In this document: one piece after another, positions 12,160-25,600 of the stretch | How the letters are laid out: each line of letters starts with the position of its first letter | Numbering within the stretch: the stretch's first letter is position 1 | Source: Arion vulgaris | Taxonomy: Eukaryota; Mollusca; Gastropoda; Stylommatophora; Arionidae | Length of the DNA: 64,000 nt | NCBI GenBank assembly: GCA_020796225.1 | Contig: CM036756.1 | Span: 57,318,616-57,382,615, forward strand | Reading direction: 5' to 3' | The notes under the pieces: generated by a model | The model's input: only the letters and a program-made list of their open reading frames with translations | Database searches by the model: none | What the model was told of the DNA's origin: nothing | Program-made: the position numbers and the translations under genes

Positions 12160-12596
12160 AATGTAGGTGAGATTGAGTTGCTTATCAGAGGCGGACAATA
12201 AAATACTGGTTCTGTTAACATTGTTGTTAAATATTCAGATCTTGTTTCTAGATTTGATATCTTTTAGATTTTCACAAGTTTGCCAGTTCAATGGAATTTT
12301 TGCCCTCTGTATTCTTATTCTGACATCTTTATCTGTTCCTGTCTCCTTTTCTACATTGCTACCCAAGTATGTGTATGATTCTACCTCTTAAAGTGAGGTT
12401 TCACTCAAGATTATTGGGCTGTCCTTTTTTTGATTAATTCTAATCATATTTGCCTTTCCATTATGAATGTTTAGTCCTAGTTGTTCAAACCTCTGATTAA
12501 GTATGCTTATTTTATCCCGCATCTGGTTAAGTTCATAGAGCAGGAAAACTATATCACCAGCAAAGTTCAGACTGTCTAGCTGCTCTGTCAGAGTCT
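12160..12596 (-). mobile_element. LINE reverse-transcriptase fragment with altered catalytic box
   Basis: Minus-strand reading DSLNFAGDIVFLLYELNQM, then QRFEQLGLNIHNGKANMI. The usual F-A-D-D box reads F-A-G-D, so the copy is dead. It is cut at its 5' side by a SINE C. A short piece of repeat K lies at 12148-12215. Confidence 0.78.
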
Positions 12597-12825
12597 TCTT
12601 CTTCTTTGCGTTTATTCTTTACGACCAATTGTAATCACTTTGTGATATGTTTGATCTTTGCCAAGAACGTGTATATGTTGCACATTGGTTTGGTAGGACC
12701 CTAAACGCATAGACTTGTAGCAATTTCAGCCAAACCTCCTTAGTCACCTCTTACGACATGCGTGGCAGATAACAGAGGTTCTATTATTTACACCCCAAAT
12801 TTGGGCCCCGGTAACCACTCGAATG
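12597..12825 (-). mobile_element. SINE C inserted in a LINE, 11-bp target duplication
   Basis: Flanked by TGTCAGAGTCT (12586-12596) and TGCCAGAGTCT (12826-12836), one mismatch. Aligns end to end with the other SINE C copies. Confidence 0.85.
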
Positions 12826-13009
12826 TGCCAGAGTCTGTTTACAACCTCTAAAGTTGGAGAAAGTCCTCCTGTATGGCGAGCGATGTGCGGAAGCCCACAA
12901 ATCTAGTCTGGTCCGAGCGGATCAGATCGGGAGGTAACCGAGGGAGGCTGCGGTGATACGTAATAAATTGTCATTTAAAGACACATGTATGGTATCACAT
13001 AAGCAAGCA

Positions 13010-13110
13010 AAAATTAATAGCAAAATGATAAAACTAACAAAAAACCAATGTTTCGTCATAGACCTTTATCAAGTAAAACAAACATAGAAAAGGAATACTT
13101 AATAAACTAA
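13010..13110 (-). mobile_element. Penelope-type terminal remnant
   Basis: Carries the terminal signature seen in the other Penelope copies: on the minus strand, CTTGATAAAGGTC then GACGAAAC. The 13290-13370 stretch is repeated near 18775-18845 (TGACTATGCCTGAATTCATA), so a longer element may be present. Confidence 0.5.
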
Positions 13111-13470
13111 AGCATAGATCTAAATGAGAAGGATGACTAGCGATACAGCAAATACTCACCTGTAACCAAGCACACCATGCAAAAACTGAAAGTCTACACG
13201 AGGTGATGTGGATGCAACGAGCAGCAGAGGCGGGTGTGTCAGGCCACCTCCGATACGGGAAGACAATGGTGCAAGTGTGTGAAAGTAAACATGCTTTCAC
13301 GCAAAAATCAATCAGAAGCGCCATACCAGGCACCTTGACTATGCCTGAATTCATAGCGGGTGAACACAGGTCTTCTGAATTTGATTTCTGGTGGTAGGTA
13401 CTGTTACTTCCATAATCCACCTGTGTTCATACTGTGCTATTTTACTGAACATATACTTTTTCCTCTACAG

Positions 13471-13644
13471 ATATAACAGTAAACGAAAGCAGCCACGATG
13501 CAAATCAAGGCTCCTCCAAACTTTATACCGGATGATTCCAGAGCTAGACAGATTCATGCACCACCTGTCCATGCTCGGTATAGAAAGTTGGACCTGTACC
13601 GCACTGTTCATCAGTTTTATTACATTGACAACCATGCTATCCAG
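13471..13644 (+). CDS. Exon 1: 5' UTR end and start codon (ATG 13498)
   Basis: Acceptor CTCTACAG ends at 13470. The first 27 bases carry two TAA codons in frame with ATG 13498, which has A at -3. It encodes residues 1-49, ending HAIQ, the same boundary as exon 10 (DDHAIQ). The downstream donor reads CAG/GCAAGT, a GC-AG intron. Phase 0 exit. Confidence 0.8.
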
Positions 13645-16600
13645 GCAAGTTATGGTTGAATGCTGTTACCGTTTGGTGTCTATCTGAGGGAGATGTAGCC
13701 TTTTATCACTTTGTCGCTAAATGGAATTCATTGTTGTCACTGTAACGTGCGCACTATCACTTTGTCCCTGTGAGGTGCATGTTGTCATTTTGTCCCTGTG
13801 ATGTGCACAATGGTATCGCTTTGTCCCTGCGATGCGCACATTATCACTTTGTTCTTGTGAGGTTCATATTGTCATCATTTTGTCCCTATGATGTGCACAT
13901 TATCACTTTGTCCCTGTGAGGTGCACATTGTTATCACTTTGTCCCTTGATGTGCACATCGTTATCACTTTGTTTCCGTGAGATTATCATATTGTTATACT
14001 TTATCATTGTGATGCACTCAGTACATTCCGTTTTGTGTGAAGCACATTTATGTAATTGTATAATTGTTAGAGTTCTAACTGATGGCAATAACTTTGAAAT
14101 TATTAAGAAGGCAAATCACTATCATCGCTAGAGAGGAAACCAGACTGTTACTAGTATGTGATGTGGGCTGAATCACTGCAAGCATAATAAATTTGCAGAA
14201 TTACACTCATCTTCATCCAGGGGCACATGTGTGTCAATGACATTGAGAGACCAGACAGGCTGGATGGTTCTGACACCATATCAGGGAGTCTCCCAATGGA
14301 TAGAGTTGATATTCTGACGCACTCATAGAGTAGCCGCAAAGAGGATTTTTATTTAAACCAATCCACGCAAACTGCTAGGTTGCAAGAGCTTGGATTGGAG
14401 ATTAGAGTAGCCAGAAAAGAACAGCACAACAAGTATAGAGTATGCTCATCATTCAACATTGAACTTGTACGGCTGACCGCTGTTGGAGATATTGCAAAGG
14501 AGATCAGAGCACATATGAACATGTCCAAAGTGCAATGAAGATATTCCAAACTGAAATTGATAAGTGTAGAGTTTGCCGCTGTATATGAAGTTTCACCAGA
14601 TGGTGAAGGTGCTGGAAACCTCTTCCTCAGTTGGCAAAGGAACGGAGCAATTATGGGGGGACCTGTTGCAGTGAACTATGAACTAGTCTTTTCTATGTGG
14701 TCAATGTACAGAGACCATTATCTTGCTCTGGTAGAGGTTTGAATACCTCAGTGAGTTATGTCAGCAGGAACATTCTTCCTGATATGGTCATCCAAGTCAC
14801 ACATGTCTTTTGAAAGGGGACAGGTAAAAAATGACCACTGGGTCCTCTATGTTGAGGGTGCACTTGTAGCAACTCTGCACCTGAAAAAAATGATTTCATT
14901 GCCCAGGCTTCCACTGTCAGAATCAACAGCATTGTTCAAAGTCTAAAGGAAAATCTTGTTGGAAGATCACGCTCGCTGGATTGCAAAGTAAAAAAAAGGA
15001 GCACAATGAATACACAAATTGTCTTTGGTGTGGAATAGGACTCTGAAGGCTACAAAAGACAGTAGCATGGAGAGTTCTTATAAAAGTTTCATGTGCCACA
15101 GGGCACAGCAAGAAATAACTAACTAGTATACAGAGGAAGCTGCAAGAGTTATTAAGCTATCATTCCATACTGTCAACATACTGCAGAACATTTATTTATT
15201 GCAAAAGTATCCCAGATGTGAGGAACAAAGATAACTTATGTGGTATCATCAGTTTTACCACCATTTTCTTTGAAATTAATTTAAGTTAACGACTGAGTGT
15301 GCACATAAGAAGAAGAATATGGAGACTGGTGTTATAACTTTATTTGATTTTGTCCTAGTCATCCCAGGATTCTTTGAAATTAATAAGCTGGTGTGCTTGA
15401 TTTGAATGGACATGGAGGACATACTGATCTCAATAAAGGATCATCTGCTGGAGGAGAACACCACAATAGATGAATCAATGTAATGGGACCAACAGCAGCA
15501 TTTTCGTGCCTACTTTGTGTTACCAGAGGCAAAAATAACTTGGGGTGAAATGCAATGCCTACAAAAATTTACTAAGAACACAAGAAAAGCAAGTCACCAA
15601 CATCATAGAATGTTGGCACAGAACCTTGCTTGAAATACATTTGATAAACAAATAATGAAGTGGTTCAGCCACTTAGTAAGAATGCAACCAAACTCCACTG
15701 TATACAGTCTTCTACAAACAGAACATCAGGAAAGAAGGCAAGAGGAAGACCGTGAGAAAGATGGTTTTCCAGGATGGCATAGCAGAATTTGGTGAGGGAT
15801 GGTGAATATGGAGGAGGACGAATTCAGGAGAAGTGATGAAATCAGAGACATGTCTGGTCAACCACTAGTGACAACTGTTATAAGAAAGAGAAGATGGAGA
15901 TATGTTGGGCACACCTTGAGGAGAAATGATCAACGAATATCAAAGCAGGCATTGAAGTGGGATGCAAAGGGTTCAAGAAAGAGAGGTCGACCTAGGGAGA
16001 CCCGGAAGCGAACTTTGTTGAGAGAGGCAGGAAATATCGGTCTCAGTTCCATGGAGGAGATTGAGCGAGTTGCACAGGATAGAGCGTTATGGAGAAATTA
16101 CTTGCAGGTCCTATGTAACGTATACGGTCGAGAGGAATTATTATATTATTATTATAGCAGAATTTTGTCAAAAACAAAAATAACTATCACCCAAGTGACT
16201 AGAGCAGGGCAGACAAAAACAGAAAACCAAAAACACTGGGCAACAACCCAGTAACGGTGTGGTATCAAAAGAAACAGAATGTAAAGACAATGAAGGAGTT
16301 TGGAATCAGGCTTGAGATAAATAGGGAGAGACACAAGAAAGGATGATTTAGATGTATGTGTAACGAATGTGACTTAAAATATATACCCTTTGTCATCTGC
16401 TGGGTGAGACTGAGCACCTATGAGCCTACCTGAAGTGCAATAACACTGAATATATTTGATAAAATTGTGATTATTGTTACTTTCTTAATGAGAAAGATAT
16501 GATTTGTTATACCTTGCTTCCCATGCATTCATATTATTTTCCATTATCTTGTTACGGTCTTTATTTTCAAAATACAGTATTTCACTAGTCTGGAAAGCAT

Positions 16601-19600
16601 TTCACCAGTTTTATCAGCAGCAGCAATACTATCTTCTCTTCATAAATCACCTCTATCTTTATATTTTAAATGCTTTTTTCTTCTTTAACCTTTTTTTTCA
16701 GTCCTCTGTGTCTTACTATGGCTAATCATTTATTGTTTGCATCCATGATTGGTTTACTTGTTCCGTGTCATGACCACTGAGTGACTGCTTATTTGGTCAA
16801 TGTAATTCTGGTCTTGTTTTTTTCAGCATGCTGAGGATCAACAACTGAACTTGTTTAGTGTTTTTAGCAATAAACTTGCTGATTACTTGGGTTTATATCA
16901 CTATTTTGTTATTGACCATTCTAATTCTACAGGTAGCCCAGACTGAACATGACAATTTCACTGACCTCATCTTTCACCTGGTTTACAGTCAGAACTTGCA
17001 GTCTGATTTGGACAAGTGCAGGTAGTTATATCCATTTTGTTGTATTTTATTGTTTGGTGGTTGATTGTTCGAGGCGATGATTGAACATCAAATGACAAGA
17101 TAAAATCCTAGATACCCTAGTCCTCATCAGAGTGGGTCTCCCTAGTACTTAACACAATGATGATGCATGCCAGACCATCGGCTACTAAAAAGATTTGGGA
17201 ACTGCAGAATGGCAGGATCTCATGTCAACCAGAAGACTGGTATCAGAGTCATACTCAAGACCTCACTAACAACTTTTTGTATAAATATTGACACTTGGGA
17301 AGCTGCTGCACGGTACCAGATAACTTGGTGCATTGCTTCACCTCGGTGTACATTGCTTCACCCTCGGTGTACATTGCTTCACCCTCGGTGCAGTATTTTG
17401 TGAGACGACATGAACTGCTGCAGCAGAACAGTGGAGACAAGCCAGAAAATCAATACATCGAAAAACTGCAAACATTCTCTGTACATGAGTCTTCCAAACC
17501 TGAATTGTGCTTGTCATTTACACACACCTTGTAGACTGACTTATCCTAAGTAATTTTAAATTATTGAATGAGCAGATTCTTCATCACCTGTGATGGACGT
17601 AGAGCAGTTAAATGTTAGCTATGCTGTGAAAGTTGGGATATTTGTGTTAGTAAAAATGAGAATTGTTATGTTAGTATTCCTTCTTCTTCATTTGCTCTGG
17701 AAGAGATGCTTTATATACTGTGTCACAATTTACAGCGGGGAGTCTCTGTGGTGAACTGGTTAAGCAGTTTGTGTTGCATACTGAAGGACGTAGGTTTGAA
17801 TCCGGGCTTTGTTGTAAGGTCCACAAGTGTATTTTTTAGATCTCTTAGAATTGTTGCTGAAGCTATGGCGTTCAAGCTTTCTTTAATACTCAAGGCAGGT
17901 GATGTGCTACAACTAGTAATCGAACCGAGCAAACCATCTAGGAAGCAAGTGCACTAACCTCTGCTACTGCAGCACTCACCATATAATGAATAAAAGCAAT
18001 ATAACATTTGCATATGAGTGTGGCAGAACAGGATATTACAACAAATAGAGTTGAAAGAAAAATACTTTTGTTTAAATTATAATTGGAATTGTTACCATCC
18101 TAGTTCAGTATACTAAGTAGAAAATCACATTTTCTTCTTGCTGAAAGTACAGTTTCTTCTTGCTGAAAGTAAATTTTTTTACCCACACATTCAATCACAT
18201 TCTTACAATTTATCTACAGGGTTATCTTCCGCTGGATGACTTCAAAGAACATGTACACAATTGCTTTTCGAGATGGAGCCGCACCCAATAGCCCAGAAGA
18301 GGTTCTGCTTTCTTTCAAGAGCAAGCAGGGAACATATGCTCGCATTTTTGAAACTTTGTGTCGGTATGTCTGTTATAAACTTCTTGAATTTAATTTGAAA
18401 ACAAAGTTGGTTAAGAATTTTCTTGAGATTTTATATTTGCATCATTAATAAGAAAAGTTCCGCCGAGTGGTTACTGGGGCCCAAATTTGGGGTGTAAAGA
18501 ATAGAACCACTGTTACCTGCCACGCATGTCATAAGAGGCGACTAAGGAGGTTTGACTGAAATCGGATGCATGTGTCCTAAACGTGTAGAAGTCTATGCGT
18601 TTAGGGGCCTACCAAACCAATGTGCAACGTATACACGTTCTTGGCAAAGATCAAACATATCACAAAGAGTGATTACAATTGGTCGTAAGAACGAACGCAA
18701 AGAAGAAGAAGAAGGAGAAGAAGAAAAGTTGAAGTAAGGTTTGCCTGAATGATGATGGACACTGGTTATGACGAAAGCAAGTCTTCACATAAAAATCAAG
18801 TTAGATGTGCGCAGTGACTATGCCTGAATTCATAGTGGGCAAACAGATGAAAAATTAAAGTATTCATGATACAAATAAGATAAAATATTATGACACAGTA
18901 GGGATAGAGCCACACATAAAAATGATGTGGAGTATTGCACCTACAACCAGACTGTTAGGAGAATACAATTTGCTATAATTTAGATTCAACGACTGCTTGT
19001 CATCCTGTATCAGGCGCTAGTTCTTTCAACCATCGAATATGCAGTGGCCATCGTCACTGTTAGTAAGTAGCAAATTTAACAACTGGAGAGAATACAGAAT
19101 GAAGCTAAAAGTATCATCCTGGGTTGCACTAGGGATACACATGTTGCAGTTAGGTTTCTTCTTAATTTCCCGACCATGAAGTATAGCATCAAGATAGCTA
19201 AGAGCATTTGCTTGTCTCAAAATAAATATGAGGGCTTAGCAGATATACAATCTTTACAAATATCGATCATGGGGAAGAATGGATACCGGTGTCTTCAATA
19301 TAGGAGAACACATTTTTGACTATCATTAAATTTGACAAAAGTTGCAGAGATGAATCCTGTGACATTGGATGCAGACGTCAAGATCATCATTAATGAAAAT
19401 TCATGAGGTGACGTGTTTTACACAGATGTATTGGTAGTTCACCACAAAAAGTCAGCATGGGCCTTCTCTGCAAACTCATATGACAGAAAGGTCACAGAAG
19501 TTAGTGATGCATTTAGTGTGACAACAAGTAGCATGACAGTGAAAGTACTGGTGGTGGCAAAGGCACTACACTTGCTGGAATCACAAAACGTACATTCATA

Positions 19601-22600
19601 CATGCATTCTGAGTGCTTCATTGAGTAATCCGAATGGTGGATGCTGGTTCTGTGCACAGACAATGGAATGAATCAGTACAAGTGTCAACAATTTGCAGAA
19701 TTACATTCGTCTTTGTTTCGGGCAACATGGGTGTCGGTGACAATGAGAGATCAGACATGCTAGCTGGCTCTGCCACCATATCGGGGCTTCAGCCAATGAC
19801 TAGAGCTGACATTTTGAATACCCTCATAGAGTGTGGCCACTAAAGATTTTCATCTAAACCAATCCACATCAACAGCTAGACTGCAAGAGCTTATATTGAA
19901 GATTGGAGTGGCCAGAAAAGAACAGCACAACAGGTATATAAGTATGCTCATCAATCAACATCGGACTGGTATGATTTAATCACCGGACACTGTTGGAGAT
20001 GTTGCGCAGGATATCGGAGCACTTATGGATACGCCCGGTGTGTAGTGAAGATATTCCACAATTTGAATTGCTATACTATTGAATGACATGTTATTCATGC
20101 AGTAAAACATATGACTAACTTTAAATTATTTGTAAAAAATAATAGCCTCTTTTGTCAGATTATTTTTCATTGTTAATTTGTTCAGTCACAAATTCATTTC
20201 GTAATGCCCCAATCTGTGTAATAAATGTTTAAGAAGAATCCTGTGAATATTCTGACCAAATGCAGTAGCAAATGAAGAGCTTTCAAAACAAACAAATTGT
20301 ACATCACTGGAGAACATTATTAAAAGATGGAGGTGGATTGGTCATGTGTGTCGTATGCGAGTAGGGACATTGGCTAGAACAGCCCTTCGATGGACATCTG
20401 ATGGGAAAAGAACACCTGGACATCCAAAGGAAACATGGAAAAGAACAGTGGAAAGAGAGTTGAAAGATTGTGGCCTGACATTGGAAACAATTTGTAGAAG
20501 GATGGCAGAACAGTGTTATGTGTCAAATGCGATACAAAGAGGATATAGATAGAATCTGTGTAATATATGCATAATTTATTTGAATAATTTATGGTTCCTT
20601 ATTTGTTGTTCTAATACATAGTTGATGGAGAGACACTATAACCTTTAGATGTGCAGACCACACATGATTAACTGATTGAATACATTTTGTCTTCTGTATT
20701 CTCCCTTGTGTTTTTTTTTTTTATTGTATGTTGTTAATGCTAATTTATCCCGTGTGATTTCCGGGGTTGGGGATAATAGAATCATTGTCTTCTCTCGCAT
20801 GTCATTAAAGACAACTTGGAGGAGTCGAGGCCCCACACTGTAGGGAAAAGAGACAGAAAAAACCCAAACTGCGCATGAACATTTTGATTCCGTAGTAAAC
20901 ATCATAAGATCAATATGAGTGGATATGTTTTGTCTCTGCCTTATGTGCCCTTGGATTTGGCGAGGACTGATGATGCATGTTTTTAAAAAAAAAATAATAT
21001 CCACCGCTCTCCATATTGTGTATTAATTTTGCATGATTTAAAAAAAAATTCATGTAATACTATCTTTTATCTCCTATTTTCTGCTTTACAGTTTTGCTGG
21101 AGTTCACTCTATTGTATTGACCGGATATGCCAAAGGCTTGGACTACCGCCCTGGAGACAAGTTCAAGGGCAATGACTACAACCACAGCTGGAACGTAGTG
21201 CTCATTGATAATAACTGGTACCTTGTAGACTCTCACTGGGCAACTAGATATCTTGTCTCTGAGAAAAACATGCCAGAAAATCTGGTGAGTTGGTGAACAA
21301 TTGGACCTTAATTTGGATAACTACAAAGCAATAGTTCAAGAAATTGTTCTTCTTCTTCTTTGTGTTCGTTCTTTACGACCAATTTTAATCACTCTTTGTG
21401 ATATGTTTGATCTTTGCCAAGAACGTGGATACGTTTAGGACACATGCATCCGATTTCAGCCAAACCTCCTTAGTCGCCTCTTACGACATGCGTGGCAGGT
21501 AACAGTGGTTCTATTCTTTACACCCCAAATTTGGGCCCTGGTAACCACTCGACGGAGAAATTGTTTACGAGTTGGTGAATTAATTCTTGTTATATGTGCT
21601 GTGTCTCCCTAGCAGATGTCGGGTTTATGCATTCTTATGGTTCCTGGAGGTTGCTTTTTAAGTACATTCCTTATTCTGTATTTTAGGTGCCCAGTACTAC
21701 TCTTGCAACATTTGATTTCAAATTCCCTTCGATCACAGTAGATATGCATCAACAAATGTAGTGATGAATTAATAATGCAAGCTGTAGTTATCAGAAGTGC
21801 TGGAAAAAAACAATTAACATTTTAAGAACGATGTCAAAATACGTCTATGCATATAGCTTTACATCTCTTTTCTTCTTCTGTCTTTGATCATCAACTGATA
21901 AAACAGTCAATGACCAATGATACCTTGTACCAGCTTGTAGGACTATAACTCTCACCACTTTGTTTAGTCTGTCGCCATCTTTCATAGAGTACCCTAGAAT
22001 TGGGACTTTCATAGTTCTCCCCCAAGTTGGACTAGATCTGACACCTTTCCAACTGGGTCTATTACATGTTAGTTTTGTAACTCTGATTATTTATCATTGA
22101 GATTTACCAGATTAAAAGAAATTTATACTTTTTTGTCTTTGAAATATTTATACTATAAAGATTTGGGGCTTATTGTTATAAAACAAACCTTTTGTCTTTT
22201 TAGGGCAGAAAAATGACAAGCATATTGTCTACATTTTGCAACAGCAATGCTTGTTTAACATAAAAGCTACTCAAATAATTAGAAAGAAGTTAAAAGTATG
22301 ATAATGAAAAGAAATAATTTGATTTGTATTTCTAGGTACTCGCATTATTTGAAACTTCCTATTACATAGTTTGACTTGTTGATTTAGCTTGTAAATTATC
22401 AACATTAACACAATTGTAAATTAGTGATCATTTCTTTTTCAGGTCTATGAGTATGATGACTTTTACTTCCTTACTGACCCCGAACAACTGATCTACAGCC
22501 ATTGGGCACATAAGAAAGAGTGGCAGTTGTTGCCATCCCCGGTGGCTCTGCAGGACTTTGAAAGTTTGCCCTTAGTCAAGTCCTATTTTTTCAAATGTGG

Positions 22601-25600
22601 CATGTTTTTTATCTCCCATCACAACGGTATAGTAGATGCCAAGAAGGGACGCTTGGCTCTCACACTGGGATTCTGCAAACCTACCAACTTCACGTAAGAA
22701 TAATTTGCACGTTTCTTTATCACCCACTGATGTTGATTTATACAGTATGTTTACATTTATTTCAATATCAACATTCTATACTCGTGATTCTATATTTATA
22801 TCTATTCTTTATGAAGACATCAGGAAAAATTGGGTACAACATCAATACTGAATTTCATTTTAAAAAAAATAAATTAAATGGTTCGGCTACATAAGCTGAT
22901 TACTAACAGACAATGCATCTCCTAGAGCAATGTTACTCCGATACTGTGAGTACAAAGCAAAAGGTGGACCTCAGAGATAAGAGGCAATGAAATACGCTGC
23001 TTATGAAACGCACACAAAAGCTTGTTCTATAAATCTCTTCTTATCCTGATGCTGTGTGGCAAAACAGTATTAGAAAGAAAAAAAAGAAATAAGATCAACA
23101 TCAGTTATATGAGGACTATCATCATAGCACTCCGGACATGTCCATAGGTGCTCCGATCTCCGCCTCAGCAAATCCAGCAGCGTCTAGCGACCCAACACGC
23201 CAGTTCGATGTTGATTAATCAATCTCTTTGCATATTTAGTATGTCGTTCTTTTCGGGCTGCACCAATATTGACACCCATCTCTTTCAATCTGGTCAGCGA
23301 GTGGGATTCACAGCCCTGAAACTCCTCTGTTTGGAAAGACTCTCTCAATGCGTGAAGAATGTCACTTGATCCATGGCAGCTCCCTCTGATATTGTAGCCA
23401 AGCCAGCCAATCTATCAGCTCGTTCATTACCCATAACTCCTGCGTGCCCAGGGACAAAAATGGTGATTTCTCTGATCATTGTCTGTACCAGTACCTCCAC
23501 CCAGTTGCGTCTCACCATACCTGATTCGACTTTACGAATCATGCTCATGGAGTCACTGAGTATGAAAACACGAAAGTAATTGTAAGATGCCAACCAGTTC
23601 ACCGCCTCCGTAACCGCCCGAACCTCCGTGGTTGTTGCATCTCCCACTGGCCTCTTATTATTTTTCCTCCTGAGTGTGCTGAAAAAGCCCACGCACAGCG
23701 TTGTTGGCGAATGACTGATTTCTTCAACAATGAAGATCAACATTCTTCTGTGATCAGTTTCCCATGCTCATGTAAGTGATGTTGGTTGGCATATATTTTC
23801 TCTCTACCCCACAGCATTGACTTGATGGTCGGTCTATGCTTAACTGTCATTTCAATTAGGTAGTTCCATTTTTCTTAGTTCTGTTTCCACATATGTAGAG
23901 CAGATGACGTTTATAAATTCCTCTCTGTTACTTTACCCACTAGATATAGGTGCATTTCTAGCTAATTTATCTCCTGTCCTTCCCCTTCACACCTGCATGC
24001 CCAGGTGTGTAACACCAAAACTGTTTCTTGTGGCAGGACTGCTGAATGCTGTTTCCCAATCTAGTGCAGAGCGTACCCACATTAATCCTGCTAAGTATTC
24101 TCATCAAGTCGTTGCTATCATTGCATTCATTACTTTTGTGCTAAAAAACGACAGCTGTGTAGGGCCTATCAGCAGAGACACATTAATTATGCCTTCACAT
24201 AAGCAATCTTGTGTCTTTTAGACATGTCTGGTAAGTCAAGCATGTATCACATATCTTGGAATGAAGGATCTCTTGTCCACACAAGAATCCATCTCATAGC
24301 CTCATTCTGCAATCTATCAGCCTTCTTCAGTTCAGTTATTTTTCAGTGCAAGTCGTTAATTCACAGTATTAACTTTTTTCTGGATATCCCCACTATGGTT
24401 GTTGAAGCTAGTCTTTTTGCGGAGGTTGGCCAAGCCATATGGAGAAATACAGTACAGTGAAGTTAATCCTTCACCTTTAAAGTTTCTCGATCTACCTTTC
24501 TCGATCTTTCTTTTAAAGTTTTTCGATCTACCAGTTTTCTGAGCAGGTTCTCATCGACCTAAACCTTTAAATAAAAATTACAACATAGACTCACAATTAA
24601 CCTCCGCAACTTGTTCAGTCCAACAATGAGAATTTAAGTATCCCATGACACATCACTGTAAAATGAGTTGGACAAGGAGAACAACTTAAGTGAAGAAGAA
24701 TAACAGATCTAACAACATATCACAAGATTGACATCAAAAGCACAGATTATTGATGAGACCCTTATTTTAACTTAAGATGCTTTTTGTTTTTATTCTCTTT
24801 TGATTGAAAAGAGTTTTACTTCAATCTGTGAAAATTTATACAACTATTTCATTTCTTGACCAACAGATACAAGATAACATTTGCAGACACTGGAGAAGAA
24901 GTGTTCCAGGGTCAGAAGCTCAAGAACTATGCCCTCCAGCATCATGGACAGAACCAGACAACAAATTTCATTTTTCGTGCTCTCGCTGGCCAGTACTATT
25001 TCACTATCTTTGGTCAGCTTCTTACTGGAGAGCTAGGAGTGAAGAACATTTTCACTGCATCAGCAGAGTACAAGGTAACTTTAATCCATTTCGTCTGCAA
25101 ATCTTTGTTATTAATTCTTGTCTTCTTATCTTCCACCATTTACAGCTTTATAGAAGGGAGGGTAGGTGTAGTGGGCTTTTTCTAAGGCACTTTGTAATCT
25201 GTTATTTATTTCCTTATGGCTGCTCTTGGTGGCACTCCATCTTTTGCAGGGTCTTGCTTTGCACTCGTTATACTTTTTCTGTGGTTGTCGATACCAGGAC
25301 ATTTTTGGCAACCATTTAATGTTGTTTTTTTTATGAATTGCGTGGCTGGTTTCACATCCGGCTTACTTCTTATTTCTAATTTTGTTATTTATTGTCACTC
25401 TTGCAGCTCTTCTAAGGCACCTCATCTCTGTGGTTTTGATTTTCCACTCATTGGTTGCTGTTATTGGCCATGTTTGGCACTGGTAACATAGTGTTGACCA
25501 GAAAATCGTTCTTATAAGATTTGTTTTAGTTTCTAGCTATATTTCTTTATTATTAATTTGTATGTATATTAATATGTTTATAATTATTAATATTTGTTGT

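Noticed and set aside
13745..14012. CRISPR-like array (also 40132-40640 and 62600-62960)
   Set aside because: The units are contiguous and imperfect with no spacers, and the DNA is eukaryotic; these are minisatellites.
20645..21004. 119-codon minus-strand frame in intron 3
   Set aside because: No motif, low-complexity parts, no neighbours in the same frame.
24804..25319. 171-codon plus-strand frame over exon 6
   Set aside because: An out-of-frame reading of exon 6 and its intron; the correct frame joins exons 5 and 7 in phase and matches the second repeat.
25216..25491. Hydrophobic plus-strand frame in intron 6 (also 16504-16725)
   Set aside because: Composition effect of T-rich intron DNA; no recognisable protein.
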